DNA from: CAVPTL01 sp963729195
GTDB lineage: Bacteria; Actinomycetota; Thermoleophilia; Gaiellales; JAICJC01
Length of the DNA stretch: 64,000 bases
Direction of reading: 5' to 3'
Assembly (NCBI GenBank): GCA_963729195.1
Contig: CAVSNF010000024.1
Location: 248,001-312,000, forward strand
Part shown: positions 21,224-29,444 of the stretch, piece by piece
How the letters are laid out: each line of letters opens with the position of its first letter
Position numbering within the stretch: the stretch's first letter is position 1
Notes under the pieces: model-generated
What the model was told of the DNA's origin: nothing
Database searches by the model: none
Seen by the model: only the letters and a program-made list of their open reading frames with translations
Made by a program: the position numbers and the translations under genes

Positions 21224-21956
21224 CACGGCATCGGGGATGTCGAAGTTGGCGTAGACGTCCTGGACGTCGTCCTGATCCTCGAGCGCGTCGATCAGGCGCA
21301 AGCAGCTTGCGGGCCGCGTCCTCCTCCAGCGCCACGGTGTTGGCGGGAACCAGCGTCAGCTCGGCGGACGTCATCTCCACCCCGGCGGCCTCGAGCGCGT
21401 CGCGCACGGCGGCCAGCTCGGTGGCACCGGTGGTGACCTCCCAGGTGTCGCCTTCGGGACTCACGTCCTCCGCCCCGGCCTCGGCTGCAGCCAGCACCAT
21501 GTCGTCCTCGCTGACTCCCTCGGCCGGCACCAGGATCACGCCTTTGCGCTCGAACTGCCAGGCGACCGAGCCGGGAGTGCCCAGCGCGGAGTTGTGCTTG
21601 GCGAAGATCGAGCGGACATCGGCGGCGGTGCGGTTGCGGTTGTCGGTCAGCGCCTCGACGATGATCGCCACGCCCTCGGCGCCGTATCCCTCGTAGGTGA
21701 TCGCCTCGTAGGCCTCTGACCCCTCCCCGCCCCCGGTGGCGCGGGCAATCGCGCGTTCGATGTTGTCCTTGGGCATCGAGTAGGAGCGGGCCTTGGCGAT
21801 GGCCGTGGCCAGGGTCGCATTGGCGGCTGGGTCGGGCCCGCCCTCCTTTGCGGCGACGATGATCGCCCGCGACAGCTTGGTGAAGAGCTTGCCCCGCTTC
21901 TTGTCCTCGGCGCCCTTCTTGTGCTTGATCGTCGACCATTTGGAATGACCGCTCAT
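21203..21956 (-). CDS. yebC: YebC/PmpR family protein (TACO1 family) (frame interrupted)
   Basis: Conserved family with roles described both as DNA-binding regulator and as translation factor for proline-rich stretches. ATG 21956 begins MSGHSKWSTIKHKKGAEDKK, the family's hallmark N-terminus; SMPKDNIERAI, YEGYGAEGVAII and NRNRTAADVRSIF follow. About 250 residues. One indel near 21305 (an extra T in CTGCT[T]GCG) separates the C-terminal LIDALEDQDDVQDVYANFDI and stop TAG 21203. ATG overlaps the pdxT stop (ATGA). Confidence 0.94.
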
Positions 21957-22552
21957 GCCGCCACCTCCTGAGACGCCTCGGCAACCATGCCCGCGAACAT
22001 CCTGTGCAGCCGGCGATCGTCGGTCAGCTCCGGATGAAATGCCGTGACCAGCACCCGATTTTGGCGGGCCGCGATCGGGTGGCCGTCGTAGTCGGCGAGC
22101 ACCTCGACGTCGGCTCCGGCGCGCTCGATCCAGGGCGCGCGGATGAAGACGCCGGGGAACGGCCGCGGATCGCCCGCCAACTCGATCGGCGCCTCGAAGC
22201 TCGCCACCTGGCGGCCGAACGCGTTTCGGCGCACATCGATATCGATCAGCCCCAGGTACCGCTGGTCGGGACGTCCGTCGACGGCGTCGGCGGCGACGGT
22301 GATCATGCCTGCGCAGGTGCCGAAAACCGGCGCGCCGGCTGCGTGCAGCGCGACGATCGGCTCGGCCAGATCGTAGGCCTCGATCAGCTTCGACATGGTG
22401 GTCGACTCCCCACCGGGAATCACCAGCCCGGCGACTCCCTCGAGGTCCCGCGGCAAGCGTGCTTCCACCGGCTCCAGCCCGATTTCTGCGAGCGCTCGGC
22501 AGTGCTCGCGAAAGGCGCCCTGAAGCGCGAGGACTGCGACCCTACCAGCCAC
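21953..22552 (-). CDS. pdxT: Pyridoxal 5'-phosphate synthase glutaminase subunit PdxT
   Basis: Class I glutamine amidotransferase that feeds ammonia to PdxS. GTG 22552 (VAGRVAVLALQGAFREH) overlaps the last ten bases of pdxS. The GGES signature appears in LVIPGGESTTMSKL, the nucleophile Cys in VFGTCAGMI, and the catalytic His-Glu in VTAFHPELTDD. About 199 residues, frame intact. Part of the pdxS-pdxT-yebC-ruvCAB string. Confidence 0.94.
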   Translation of the reverse strand: MAGRVAVLALQGAFREHCRALAEIGLEPVEARLPRDLEGVAGLVIPGGESTTMSKLIEAYDLAEPIVALHAAGAPVFGTCAGMITVAADAVDGRPDQRYLGLIDIDVRRNAFGRQVASFEAPIELAGDPRPFPGVFIRAPWIERAGADVEVLADYDGHPIAARQNRVLVTAFHPELTDDRRLHRMFAGMVAEASQEVAA

Positions 22553-23435
22553 GCGTCTGCAGCAGGCCGTTCTCGCCCAGCTCCGAGATCTCCTTGCCGG
22601 GCATCGCGTCACCCAGTCCGAACGACACGTCCGCAACGATCGCCGGGTCGGCGAAGTGGGTGGTTGCCTTCACGATCGCGTTTGCCATCAGCGCAGGGTT
22701 CGAGCTCTTGAAGATGCCCGAGCCCACGAACACGCCGTCGGCTCCCAGCTGCATCATCAGGGCCGCGTCCGCCGGGGTGGCGATCCCGCCGGCCGTGAAC
22801 GTGACCACCGGCAGATGACCGTTCTCGGCACAGAAGCGCACCAGGTCGTAGGGAGCGGCATGGTTCTTGGCCGCGCTGTAGAGCTCGTCCTCGTTCATGG
22901 TGGTGAGCCGCTTGACCTCGCCCAGGATCGAGCGCATGTGGCGCACCGCCTCCACCACGTTGCCGGTGCCGGCCTCGCCCTTGGAGCGGATCATGGCGGC
23001 GCCCTCGTTGATCCGGCGCAGCGCCTCGCCCAGGTTGGTCGCGCCGCACACGAACGGCACCGTGAACTTCCACTTGTCGATGTGGTTGGCCTCGTCGGCG
23101 GGCGTCAGCACCTCGGACTCGTCGATGTAGTCGACCTCGAGTGACTGCAGCACCTGTGCCTCGGCGAAGTGGCCGATGCGGGCCTTGGCCATCACCGGAA
23201 TCGTCACCGCCTCCTGGATCTCACGGATCTTGGAGGGATCCGACATGCGCGCGACTCCACCATCGCGGCGGATATCCGCCGGCACGCGCTCGAGTGCCAT
23301 CACTGCGCAGGCTCCGGCGTCCTCGGCGATGCGGGCCTGATCGGCGTCGGTGACGTCCATGATCACCCCGCCCTTGAGCATCTCGGCCAGGCCGCTCTTG
23401 ACTCGCAAGGTTCCGGTTTCGCTCACGGCTTGCAC
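22542..23435 (-). CDS. pdxS: Pyridoxal 5'-phosphate synthase lyase subunit PdxS
   Basis: Builds PLP from ribose 5-phosphate, glyceraldehyde 3-phosphate and ammonia. 297 residues, intact. The TIM barrel shows KGGVIMDVTDADQARIAEDA with the catalytic Lys region, GACAVMALERVPADIR, PVMAKARIGHFAEAQ with the second Lys, YIDESEVLTPAD, GEAGTGNV, and FTAGGIATPADAALMMQLGA with GSGIFKSSNP. DXP-independent PLP route. Start ATG 23435 follows an AGAAGGGGTG stretch. Confidence 0.96.
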   Translation of the reverse strand: MQAVSETGTLRVKSGLAEMLKGGVIMDVTDADQARIAEDAGACAVMALERVPADIRRDGGVARMSDPSKIREIQEAVTIPVMAKARIGHFAEAQVLQSLEVDYIDESEVLTPADEANHIDKWKFTVPFVCGATNLGEALRRINEGAAMIRSKGEAGTGNVVEAVRHMRSILGEVKRLTTMNEDELYSAAKNHAAPYDLVRFCAENGHLPVVTFTAGGIATPADAALMMQLGADGVFVGSGIFKSSNPALMANAIVKATTHFADPAIVADVSFGLGDAMPGKEISELGENGLLQTRGW

Positions 23436-23479
23436 CCCTTCTGAAAATGACGGAGGTTCTCGCCGCTAATCGTATCCGC

Positions 23480-24170
23480 TCAGACGCGTTGTCTGAGTCG
23501 CTCCAGGCCCGCCACGTCCAGCACCCACACCATTCGGTCGCGGACGTCGATCAGCCCAGCGTCGCGCAACTCGTTGATCACCTTGGTGAGCGTCTCTCGG
23601 CTGGTGCCGATCATCTCTGCCAGTTGCATGTGCGTAAACCGCTCGTCGATCCGGATCCCGTTGGGGGTAACCCGCCCGTAGCGATCCATCAGCTCCAGCA
23701 GTTTGGCGGCCAGTCGCTTGGAGACCCCGTCGAAGGCCAGCGCCTCGAGCTGATCCTCGGCCTCGTGCAGACGTCCCGCCAGCGCCCGCAGCAGGTTGAC
23801 CGCCACCTGGGGGTGATGTGCCACCACCCGCTCCAGATCGGCCACGCGGATCACCCGCACCACCGTCTCGGTCATGGCCTCGGCATAGGCGTCGTAGGTG
23901 GGCGCGTGCAGCAGCGCCACGTGCCCGAAGGCAGACCCCGCGTCCACCATCGCCAGCGTGAACTGGCGGCCGTCGGCGCCACTGCGATACAGGCACACCC
24001 GACCGTCGGTGACCAGGTACACAGCGTCGCCGGAATCGAACGGTGAATATACGAGTTCACCCTTGGCAAAGCGTGGCCGTCCCCAGGCGGTCGCCGAGAA
24101 TCGCGACATCGGCCTCGGTCAGGCCCTCGAAGATGTCGTGGTCGGCGATGTGGCTTTGGAGCCGGCTCAT
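23480..24170 (-). CDS. Crp/Fnr-family transcriptional regulator (frame interrupted once)
   Basis: One-component regulator with N-terminal cyclic-nucleotide-binding fold and C-terminal winged HTH. ATG 24170 begins MSRLQSHIADHDIFEGL; cNMP-like barrel GELVYSPFDSGDAVYLVTDG and AFGHVALLH; recognition helix region TRTSRETLTKVINELR in the sequence QLAEMIGTSRETLTKV. The sugar-phosphate cassette is degenerate, so cAMP binding is doubtful. One indel near 24070 separates DRLGTATLCQG from AKGELVY. A TAAGTAT-like AT stretch just before the ATG (24171-24186) may hold its promoter. Targets unknown. Confidence 0.87.
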
Positions 24171-24269
24171 GTAAGGTATTTACGTTGAAACCACCTGTCC
24201 GGTTTGTGGCCTCCAACAGAATCTCAATCCGGGGATGGCTGCGCGGGCCGGTACCATGGCCGCATCGCC

Positions 24270-24342
24270 GGGGGTGTAGCTCAGCGGTTAGAGCAGCCCG
24301 CTCATAACGGGTTGGTCGCTGGTTCGATTCCAGCCGCCCCCA
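24270..24342 (+). tRNA. tRNA-Met (anticodon CAT)
   Basis: Cloverleaf from GGGGGTG to CGCCCCC plus discriminator A. D-arm with TAGCTCAGCGGTTAGAGCA, anticodon loop CTCATAA, T-arm GGTTCGATTCC. The acceptor stem is fully paired with one T-G pair, so an elongator Met tRNA is likely; the same anticodon could belong to tRNA-Ile2 if C34 is modified. CCA is not encoded beyond CCC-A. Confidence 0.93.
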
Positions 24343-25476
24343 TCGATCGCGGTCGTGACAGCCACAACTGCAACCACCGCCACCGCCACCGCGATCCCCC
24401 AGGGGTGTCGCACCGACTGCTGCGCCGGTGTGAGCCACAGCGCCAGGGGCACCAGCCACGGCCATCGCAGCGTGCGGTAGCAGACTCCCAGCGGCACCAG
24501 CAGCAGCGCCAGGTAGTGCAGCCACACGATCGGGGACAGCACCAGCGCCGCGCACACCGCCAGCGCGAACGCCCCGCGGTCGTCGCCGGCCGTCCACCCG
24601 CGCCGCACCACGCCGGCCGCCAGCGCGATGCCCAGAACCACCGCAGCCGCGCGGCCAACGCTCTGCGCCGGCGCCGAGTGCGATCGCCGCCGATACCACG
24701 CTGTATCCCTGCGACTGCTCGATCCAGCTGAGCGTCGAGAGCATGTGCGGATAGGTGGTCAGATCGCCGAATCCCACCACGGCGAAGCCTGCCAGCGTCA
24801 CGGCCGCAGTCGCCGCCAGCGACAGCCCCGCCGCTCGCCACCGGCGGGTGGCGGCGAGCCAGATCACCATCGGCCACAGAAACAGCTTGAGGCAGATCAG
24901 GCCGCACACGATCAGGGCGACCGTGACGGCTCGATCACGCCACCTCCAGGCCGCCGCCAGGCCGAGCATCAGAATCGGGCTGAGCGTCCCGATCTCGATC
25001 CCCAGCAGCACCGGGGCACAGGCATACGCAATCGCGTAGCAGCGGAGATCACGCACACCGACCAGGCGCAGCGCCAGCGCCGGCAGCGGCACCAGCAGCG
25101 CCACAAACACGGCGTTTGCCACCGTTGCGGGCAGCAGCCCCAACGGCGCCAGCACCAACATCACCGCCGGCGGGTACACCGGCAGCTCCACGATCGTCGG
25201 CGCCGCGCCACCGGCGCGGATGTGCGCTGCGATGGCATCGAGGCGGGCCGGGCGATACGGCGAGCGGCCGTTGAGCAGATCCTGGGCGGCGTTCCAGATG
25301 CCGCCGTGGAAGTCGAGCCCCAGCCCGTGCCGGCCGCCGATGGTGAAGATCAGCGCCGCCAAGAGCAGCGGCACGCCGGCGTACGCCAGCGGCACCACGG
25401 TTGTGCGAAATGCACGGCCGAGGCCCGGTTCGGTCAGAGAGGTGGGTGCCTGCGACATCACCACCGCTATCGGCAC
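24288..25476 (-). CDS. GT87/DUF2029-like polytopic membrane glycosyltransferase (frame interrupted)
   Basis: Predicted polyprenol-phosphate-sugar-dependent mannosyltransferase of the GT-C type. Start ATG 25476 or ATG 25458 (MSQAPTSL). Many membrane segments (VPLLLAALIFTIGG, AVMLVLAPLGLLPATVANAV, VTVALIVCGLICLKLFLWPM, ALVLSPIVWLHYLALLLVPL). The family-like DFHGGIWNAAQDLLNGRSPY loop contains the usual acidic residue after TM1. About 395 residues. A shift near 24660 breaks the frame. No stop occurs in any frame before the tRNA-Met gene, so the 3' end runs antisense through the tRNA to 24288; the real end may be masked by another indel. Confidence 0.72.
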
Positions 25477-25534
25477 CTGCGCTGCAATGCTGTACGCACC
25501 ACGCCAAGCGGTGCGGTCACCCGCAGGCCGGTGG

Positions 25535-26438
25535 CTACATGCCGTTTGAGAACATGTTGCTCAAGCCGGACAGGTCGAGCGGCTTCGAGGAACTCGGCGC
25601 GGTCACGTTGACGTCCTGGTTCCAGTCGTCGAAGGTCGCGTCGATCTTGAAGTCGAAGCCGGTCAGGCCGTCCGCCTTGCTGGCCAGCGCCTTGGGCACG
25701 GTCACCGTCACCTCAGCGCTGACGGCGCTGGGCAGGTGCGTGGACTGGTCGTAGGAGACCGAGCCGTGGGCGACGTCGAGTGCACCGGTGAGCTCGTCCA
25801 GCTGCTTCTGATCGGCAGCGCTGATCGCGCCCTTGGAGAGCGAAACGATGTCGGCGGCTAGCTTGGTCGGATCGAGGTCGGCTGACACCGTGTCGTTGCC
25901 GTCACCCGAGGAGACGGTCACGTTCTTGAGCCAGTTCTGAGGGTTCAGGCCCTTCAGCTGCTTGTCGATCTTGCCGGTCGGATCGATCATGTCGGTGCCC
26001 GAGCCGGTGCTGCTGGAATGCTGATTGATCGGGAACGACTCCCAGTCCTGGCCGAGCAGCACCGGGATCTTGACGTAGCCGGTCTTGCCGTCGGGGGACA
26101 TGACTTCGCCGTTGATCGAGGCAGCGGAGGTGTCGACCGTGAAGGTGGCATCAAACGCCGCGGGAGAGCCGTTCTGGGCCTTGGCGGCGTGGCCCTTGAG
26201 CTCGACGGTCACCGGACCGTTGAGGATCGTGGCGGCCTGCGGCGCGTTCAGCTGGCCGTTCAGATCGAGCGAAAGCTTGACGTCGAAGCCAACCGAGGTG
26301 GCGTTCTTGACGGCCGCGTTTCCGGCCTTGGATCAGCTCAGTCGGATCGGCGCTCGAGGCTGTGCTCGAGCCGCCGCAGCCGGCGGCGGAGATCGCCACG
26401 ACAGCCAGTGGTGCCAGCAGCAGTGTGCGGCGATTCAT
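25535..26438 (-). CDS. Secreted lipoprotein, LppX/LprG-like candidate (frame interrupted once)
   Basis: ATG 26438 (MNRRTLLLAPLAVVAISAAG) gives a lipoprotein signal peptide with Cys after SAAG at the predicted cleavage site, then a Ser-rich linker. The mature part (about 270 residues) has alternating strands such as FDVKLSLDLNGQLN, VTVELKGHAAKA, GYVKIPVLLGQDW and VSYDQSTHLPSAVSAEVTV. This pattern resembles the half-barrel lipid-carrying lipoproteins of actinobacteria, but I cannot confirm the family. One indel near 26335. Anchored on the outer face of the membrane. Confidence 0.65.
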
Positions 26439-26596
26439 CAGTGATCGGACTTTTTGAAGCGGGGCCATGCATCTCCCATCGGCATCAGAACGTTGCTGCG
26501 TTGAGCCTGTTCTGGACGATAGCAGCGCGGATTGCGCGCTCCAGCAAGCTGGCTCACGTATTCCAACGCGGCTCCAAGGCGCCGCCGGCGCAGGCC

Positions 26597-27247
26597 TCAG
26601 CTGCGCACTGAGATCGCCAAGCCGTCTCCGGTCGGAATCACCATGCCGGTGAGTCCGTCGCCCGACACCAGCCGGGCGTTGATCGATCGCATCCGGTCGA
26701 CCGCCTCCTGGCTCCAGTGCCCGATCGGTTGGCCGGACGCAACGCCGCCCGAGAGCAATGCGTTATCCACGGCGATCAGGCCTCCCGGACGCACCAGCCC
26801 GACGGCGAGATCGAGGTGCCGGGGGTAGTCCTCTTTGACACCGTCCAGAAAGACCAGGTCAACGCCGGGCTCGATCTGCTCCAGCCCCACGCCGGCATCC
26901 ATCAGCCGCAGATCGACCCGGTCGGCGACGCCGGCGCGAGTCAGGTAGTCCCGAGCGGCATTGTGGCGTTGCTCGTCGATCTCGAATGACGTGACTCTGC
27001 CCTGCGGGCCCACCGCGCGCGCAAGATGCAGCGTCGAGACGCCGATCGCGGTGCCCACCTCGACCACGCTGCGGGCCCCGGCGGCCAGCGCGATCACCAT
27101 CAAGAGCCGGGCCGAATCGGCGTTCAGGATCGGGATGTTGTCGCGGTCGCCGTGCGCCCGCATTGCTTCCAGCACAGGATCAGGCGGGGACGCCAGCTCG
27201 GCCAGATATTCATGGACAGATGGGGTAAGGATCTCGCTGTCGGGCAT
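26597..27247 (-). CDS. SAM-dependent O-methyltransferase, family 3 (COMT-like), 216 aa
   Basis: Class I methyltransferase of the cation-dependent catechol-O-methyltransferase-like family. Motif I is SVVEVGTAIGVSTLHLA, the acidic SAM-ribose residue is in VTSFEIDEQ, and the metal-binding stretch is DLVFLDGVKEDYPRHLD with IAVDNALLSGG. Frame intact, ATG 27247. Substrate (catechol, phenylpropanoid or other) cannot be told. Gene on its own, with a small 5' gap of 154 bases to the pilin promoter. Confidence 0.88.
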   Translation of the reverse strand: MPDSEILTPSVHEYLAELASPPDPVLEAMRAHGDRDNIPILNADSARLLMVIALAAGARSVVEVGTAIGVSTLHLARAVGPQGRVTSFEIDEQRHNAARDYLTRAGVADRVDLRLMDAGVGLEQIEPGVDLVFLDGVKEDYPRHLDLAVGLVRPGGLIAVDNALLSGGVASGQPIGHWSQEAVDRMRSINARLVSGDGLTGMVIPTGDGLAISVRS

Positions 27248-27307
27248 ACCGCTGGTTCATAGCACACAAGAAATGACCCCCAACCGAGGGATCTTTCCGA
27301 AGGTGGG

Positions 27308-27335
27308 TTGAGTTTTGACTCAGTTCGGCCGATCT
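27308..27335 (+). promoter_or_regulatory. Sigma-28-like promoter candidate upstream of the orphan Flp pilin
   Basis: TTGAGTTT, 12-base spacer, GCCGATCT. The FliA/WhiG consensus is TAAAGTTT, 11 bases, GCCGATAA. Six of eight match in each half, with a spacer one longer than ideal. A related box lies before the second pilin locus at 53299. It also contains TGAGT-N4-ACTCA. Confidence 0.4.
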
Positions 27336-27401
27336 AGACCGGAGCAGTCTTTTTCTGATTCGGGGGGCGGATCCTCGAATCCCCCCGGTAAGGAGTTGTA
27401 A

Positions 27402-27572
27402 ATGATCGACCTCGTGCGCATGCTGGCGGCGAATAGCCGCCGTGCTGAGGGACAAACAATGGCGGAGTACGCGGTCGTGCTCGCGGTAATCACCATCGCG
27501 GTGGTTGCAACGCTTGGCCTGCTCTCGACGGCCATCAAGGGCAAGCTCACCTCAGTCATCGGCGTTCTCTAG
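27402..27572 (+). CDS. flp: Flp/Tad pilin prepilin (orphan copy), 56 aa
   Basis: Small type IVb prepilin. ATG 27402 is preceded by GTAAGGAGTTGTAA, a strong ribosome site. Signature GQTMAEYAVV: cleavage G/Q by the TadV-type peptidase, Glu at +5 and Tyr at +6, then a hydrophobic helix and the end TSVIGVL. The mature part is almost identical to the pilins at 53444 and 53804, 26 kb away, while the leader (IDLVRMLAANSRRAE) differs. It lies outside the tad cluster and is followed by a stem-loop. Confidence 0.93.
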   Translation: MIDLVRMLAANSRRAEGQTMAEYAVVLAVITIAVVATLGLLSTAIKGKLTSVIGVL

Positions 27573-27589
27573 CCGTTCGTCATCATCTT

Positions 27590-27634
27590 GCGCGCCTCAT
27601 GGCGTGGAGCTTCTCCACGACTCGTGAGGCGCGC
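27590..27634 (+). terminator. Stem-loop after the orphan pilin gene
   Basis: Arms GCGCGCCTCA/TGAGGCGCGC and an inner CGTGG/CCACG around AGCTTCT. A 10-bp plus 5-bp stem with a short run of T after it. Terminator or 3' stabiliser for the pilin message. Confidence 0.75.
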
Positions 27635-27683
27635 TTTGGCGTTCCCGGCGCCGTCCGCCGCTCTCGGTAGGTTCAGGGGCGGA

Positions 27684-28223
27684 ATGGGAAGGCACCTCGC
27701 GATCGGACTCACACTGGCTGCGGCACTGGGCGCGGGCGCCGTTGCGGTGTCTGTCGCCGGCGGTGCGAGCACCGCCCCGGCGATGCCGATGCTTCGGCTT
27801 CCGCCGGGTGTGCAGCCCGCGCCCGCCCGATTCGGTGGTCTTCACGACCGCCAGACGCTGGTGCTGGTGCTGACGTCCGCCCAGGGCTCGAACGTCGATC
27901 ACGATCCTTCGGGGCCGAGTGCGGGCGATTCCACCACGGCGTCGGGACCGCTGACCTCGGAGGGAGATCCGGCCGGTGTCTTGGATGTCGCCGGGGTGCT
28001 CACCAAGGTCGGCGCTCAATCGATGCGCGTTCAGTACACGCTGACGCTGACCCTCGCGCACGGGCAGATCACCGCGATCGCATCGTTCCCGGAGACCAAT
28101 CACACCACCGGTTTCCGCGCTGCGGTCGTCGGCGGCACGTTGCGCTACCGGAATGCGCGCGGTCAGGTGTACGTGCGCCTGTTGCAGCAGGGCGCACAGT
28201 TCACCGTGCGGCTGCAGCCGTAG
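27684..28223 (+). CDS. Secreted protein with allene-oxide-cyclase/dirigent-like barrel, 179 aa
   Basis: ATG 27684 gives a signal peptide (AIGLTLAAALGAGAVAVSVA). After a Pro-rich stretch the domain shows GVLDVAGVLTKVG, VQYTLTLTLAHGQITAIASF, and GFRAAVVGGTLRYRNARGQV. The run VVGGT.Y.NARG with following strands fits the eight-stranded allene oxide cyclase/dirigent barrel; the plant dirigent family has aVvGGTGkY.nARG. No active-site residues can be claimed. Immediately downstream of the orphan pilin (112 bases), so possibly a surface or matrix protein. Confidence 0.65.
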   Translation: MGRHLAIGLTLAAALGAGAVAVSVAGGASTAPAMPMLRLPPGVQPAPARFGGLHDRQTLVLVLTSAQGSNVDHDPSGPSAGDSTTASGPLTSEGDPAGVLDVAGVLTKVGAQSMRVQYTLTLTLAHGQITAIASFPETNHTTGFRAAVVGGTLRYRNARGQVYVRLLQQGAQFTVRLQP

Positions 28224-28227
28224 CGAC

Positions 28228-28716
28228 TTAGCTGGTCGGCGGCGCGGTGGTGGTGGTCGTCTCAGTGACCGTGGTGGTCTGCGTCTCGGTCACGGGCGGA
28301 ACTGTCTCGGTGATCGTCAGCGTGCTCGGCGGCCCCGCGACCGTCACCGGTGGCAACGTGGTGGGTATCTGCACCTTCTCTGTGACCGTGCCGGTCACGG
28401 TCTTTCCGGGAAGGCTGTCGGTGAGGGTGCGGGTCTGAGTCAGGTTGATCGTACTGGCGGGTTTGTACACCACCTGCCCCTTCGATACCACGGTGTGCGC
28501 CGCCACCAGCACCCGCACCGGCTGTCCTTTGACCCGCACCACTTTGCCCTTGACGGTCCTCGTGGTCACGAACGCCCCACCGGCATCGTCGGCCTGGGAG
28601 AAACTGGCAGCGAACCATCCGCCCATGAACAGCAGCACCACCGCTGTCACGCTGGGCATCCAGTACTGGGCAGCCACCTCGTATCGCTGGCCGCCAGGGA
28701 GTCGAAACCGGGCCAT
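28228..28716 (-). CDS. Single-pass membrane protein with Thr/Val-rich tail, 162 aa
   Basis: ATG 28716 (MARFRLPGGQRYEVAAQYW) leads into one transmembrane helix (PSVTAVVLLFMGGWFAASF). Then comes a basic strand-rich region (TTRTVKGKVVRVKGQPVRVL) and a C-terminal tail of Thr, Val and Pro with TVTE and TETQTTTVTETT repeats, likely an unstructured, glycosylatable spacer facing the outside. Unknown function. In-frame ATG at 28920 is unsupported by a ribosome site. Convergent with the dirigent-like gene, 4 bases apart. Confidence 0.65.
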   Translation of the reverse strand: MARFRLPGGQRYEVAAQYWMPSVTAVVLLFMGGWFAASFSQADDAGGAFVTTRTVKGKVVRVKGQPVRVLVAAHTVVSKGQVVYKPASTINLTQTRTLTDSLPGKTVTGTVTEKVQIPTTLPPVTVAGPPSTLTITETVPPVTETQTTTVTETTTTTAPPTS

Positions 28717-29032
28717 GCAGGAAGTGTAAACCACCGATGGTACGGAGTCCCAAGGGCCCGCTGTGTTCGGGAGCATACGGGCGCTGAGCTGGGCTGCGCG
28801 CGTGGCTGCTTCCTCACGACTCCTGTAGACAGGTCTGTCTACACTGCAATCTGGGGTGTGGGTGGTCGGCCCTCCCAGGAACCCCCCGCGGCCACCCACC
28901 CCTGGGGTTCGGCCAGACACCGGCTACACCGGCTGCAGCAGTGGGGCCGGGTTGGAGCAGACCCCCACGTCCCCGGCCCCTGTGCTGCCAAAGCACGCGC
29001 CTAGTATGCCCGAAAATCGAGTCCCTGGAGGC
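28717..29032. other. Intergenic region, GC-rich, with two strong stem-loops
   Basis: No gene is supported here. An 8-bp palindrome (TGTAGACA-GGTC-TGTCTACA, 28824-28843) looks like a TetR-type operator. Downstream, GGGGTGTGGGTGG pairs with CCACCCACCCC around 28855-28907, and GCAGCAGTGGGGCCGGG pairs with CCCGGCCCCTGTGCTGC around 28939-28992. It could be a small structured RNA or a pair of terminators; I find no SRP, RNase P or tmRNA signature. Confidence 0.45.
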
Positions 29033-29296
29033 CTACGCCTCGACGAGCATCACCATCGTCTCGGGAAGCACTCCGTCGTGCTCCATGGCCTCGGCGGCTC
29101 CAGCCGTTTGCATCGCCGCCATCACCGCATCCAAGTCCGGGATGTCCATCATCACGGCAACTCTGGTCGGGTTGGACGGGTCGACAAACGTGCGGATATT
29201 GGTGACGCCGAGGGGGCCGAAGAACTCCTCGCGCCGCGGTGATGCGAGCCAGTGGTCCTTGTCGGTGACGTCGTGGTGGGCAATCACAGTCGGCAT
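29033..29296 (-). CDS. Small dimeric alpha/beta-like protein, 87 aa
   Basis: ATG 29296 (MPTVIAHHDVTDKDHWLA) begins a compact protein. Pattern is beta (TVIAHHDV), helix, beta (NIRTFVDP), beta (RVAVMMDIPD), helix (DAVMAAMQTAGAAEAM), beta (ETMVMLVEA), consistent with a dimeric ferredoxin-like (ABM-type) fold. No catalytic residue is evident and I do not know its function. Upstream in-frame codons run into the tRNA-Asn gene and are ignored. Confidence 0.65.
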   Translation of the reverse strand: MPTVIAHHDVTDKDHWLASPRREEFFGPLGVTNIRTFVDPSNPTRVAVMMDIPDLDAVMAAMQTAGAAEAMEHDGVLPETMVMLVEA

Positions 29297-29355
29297 GGTC
29301 GCTCCTTGTCGTTGGAGGACGCCAGATGGCGTCGTGGAGCAGATGGTACGCCGAA

Positions 29356-29427
29356 CTCCGCGGGTAGGACTCGAACCTACAACCCTCCGGTTAACAGCCG
29401 GATGCTCTGCCATTGAGCTACCGCGGA
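29356..29427 (-). tRNA. tRNA-Asn (anticodon GTT)
   Basis: Minus-strand cloverleaf TCCGCGG ... CCGCGGA with discriminator G. D-arm TAGCTCAATGGCAGAGCA, anticodon loop CTGTTAA, T-arm GTAGGTTCGAGTCCTAC. It begins 17 bases after the rpoD stop on the same strand, so it may be processed from the rpoD transcript. Confidence 0.94.
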
Positions 29428-29444
29428 TCGGGAGGGCAAGTTTA

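Noticed and set aside
28850..28996. SRP 4.5S RNA
   Set aside because: The GGAAGGNAGCAGCC core is absent on both strands.
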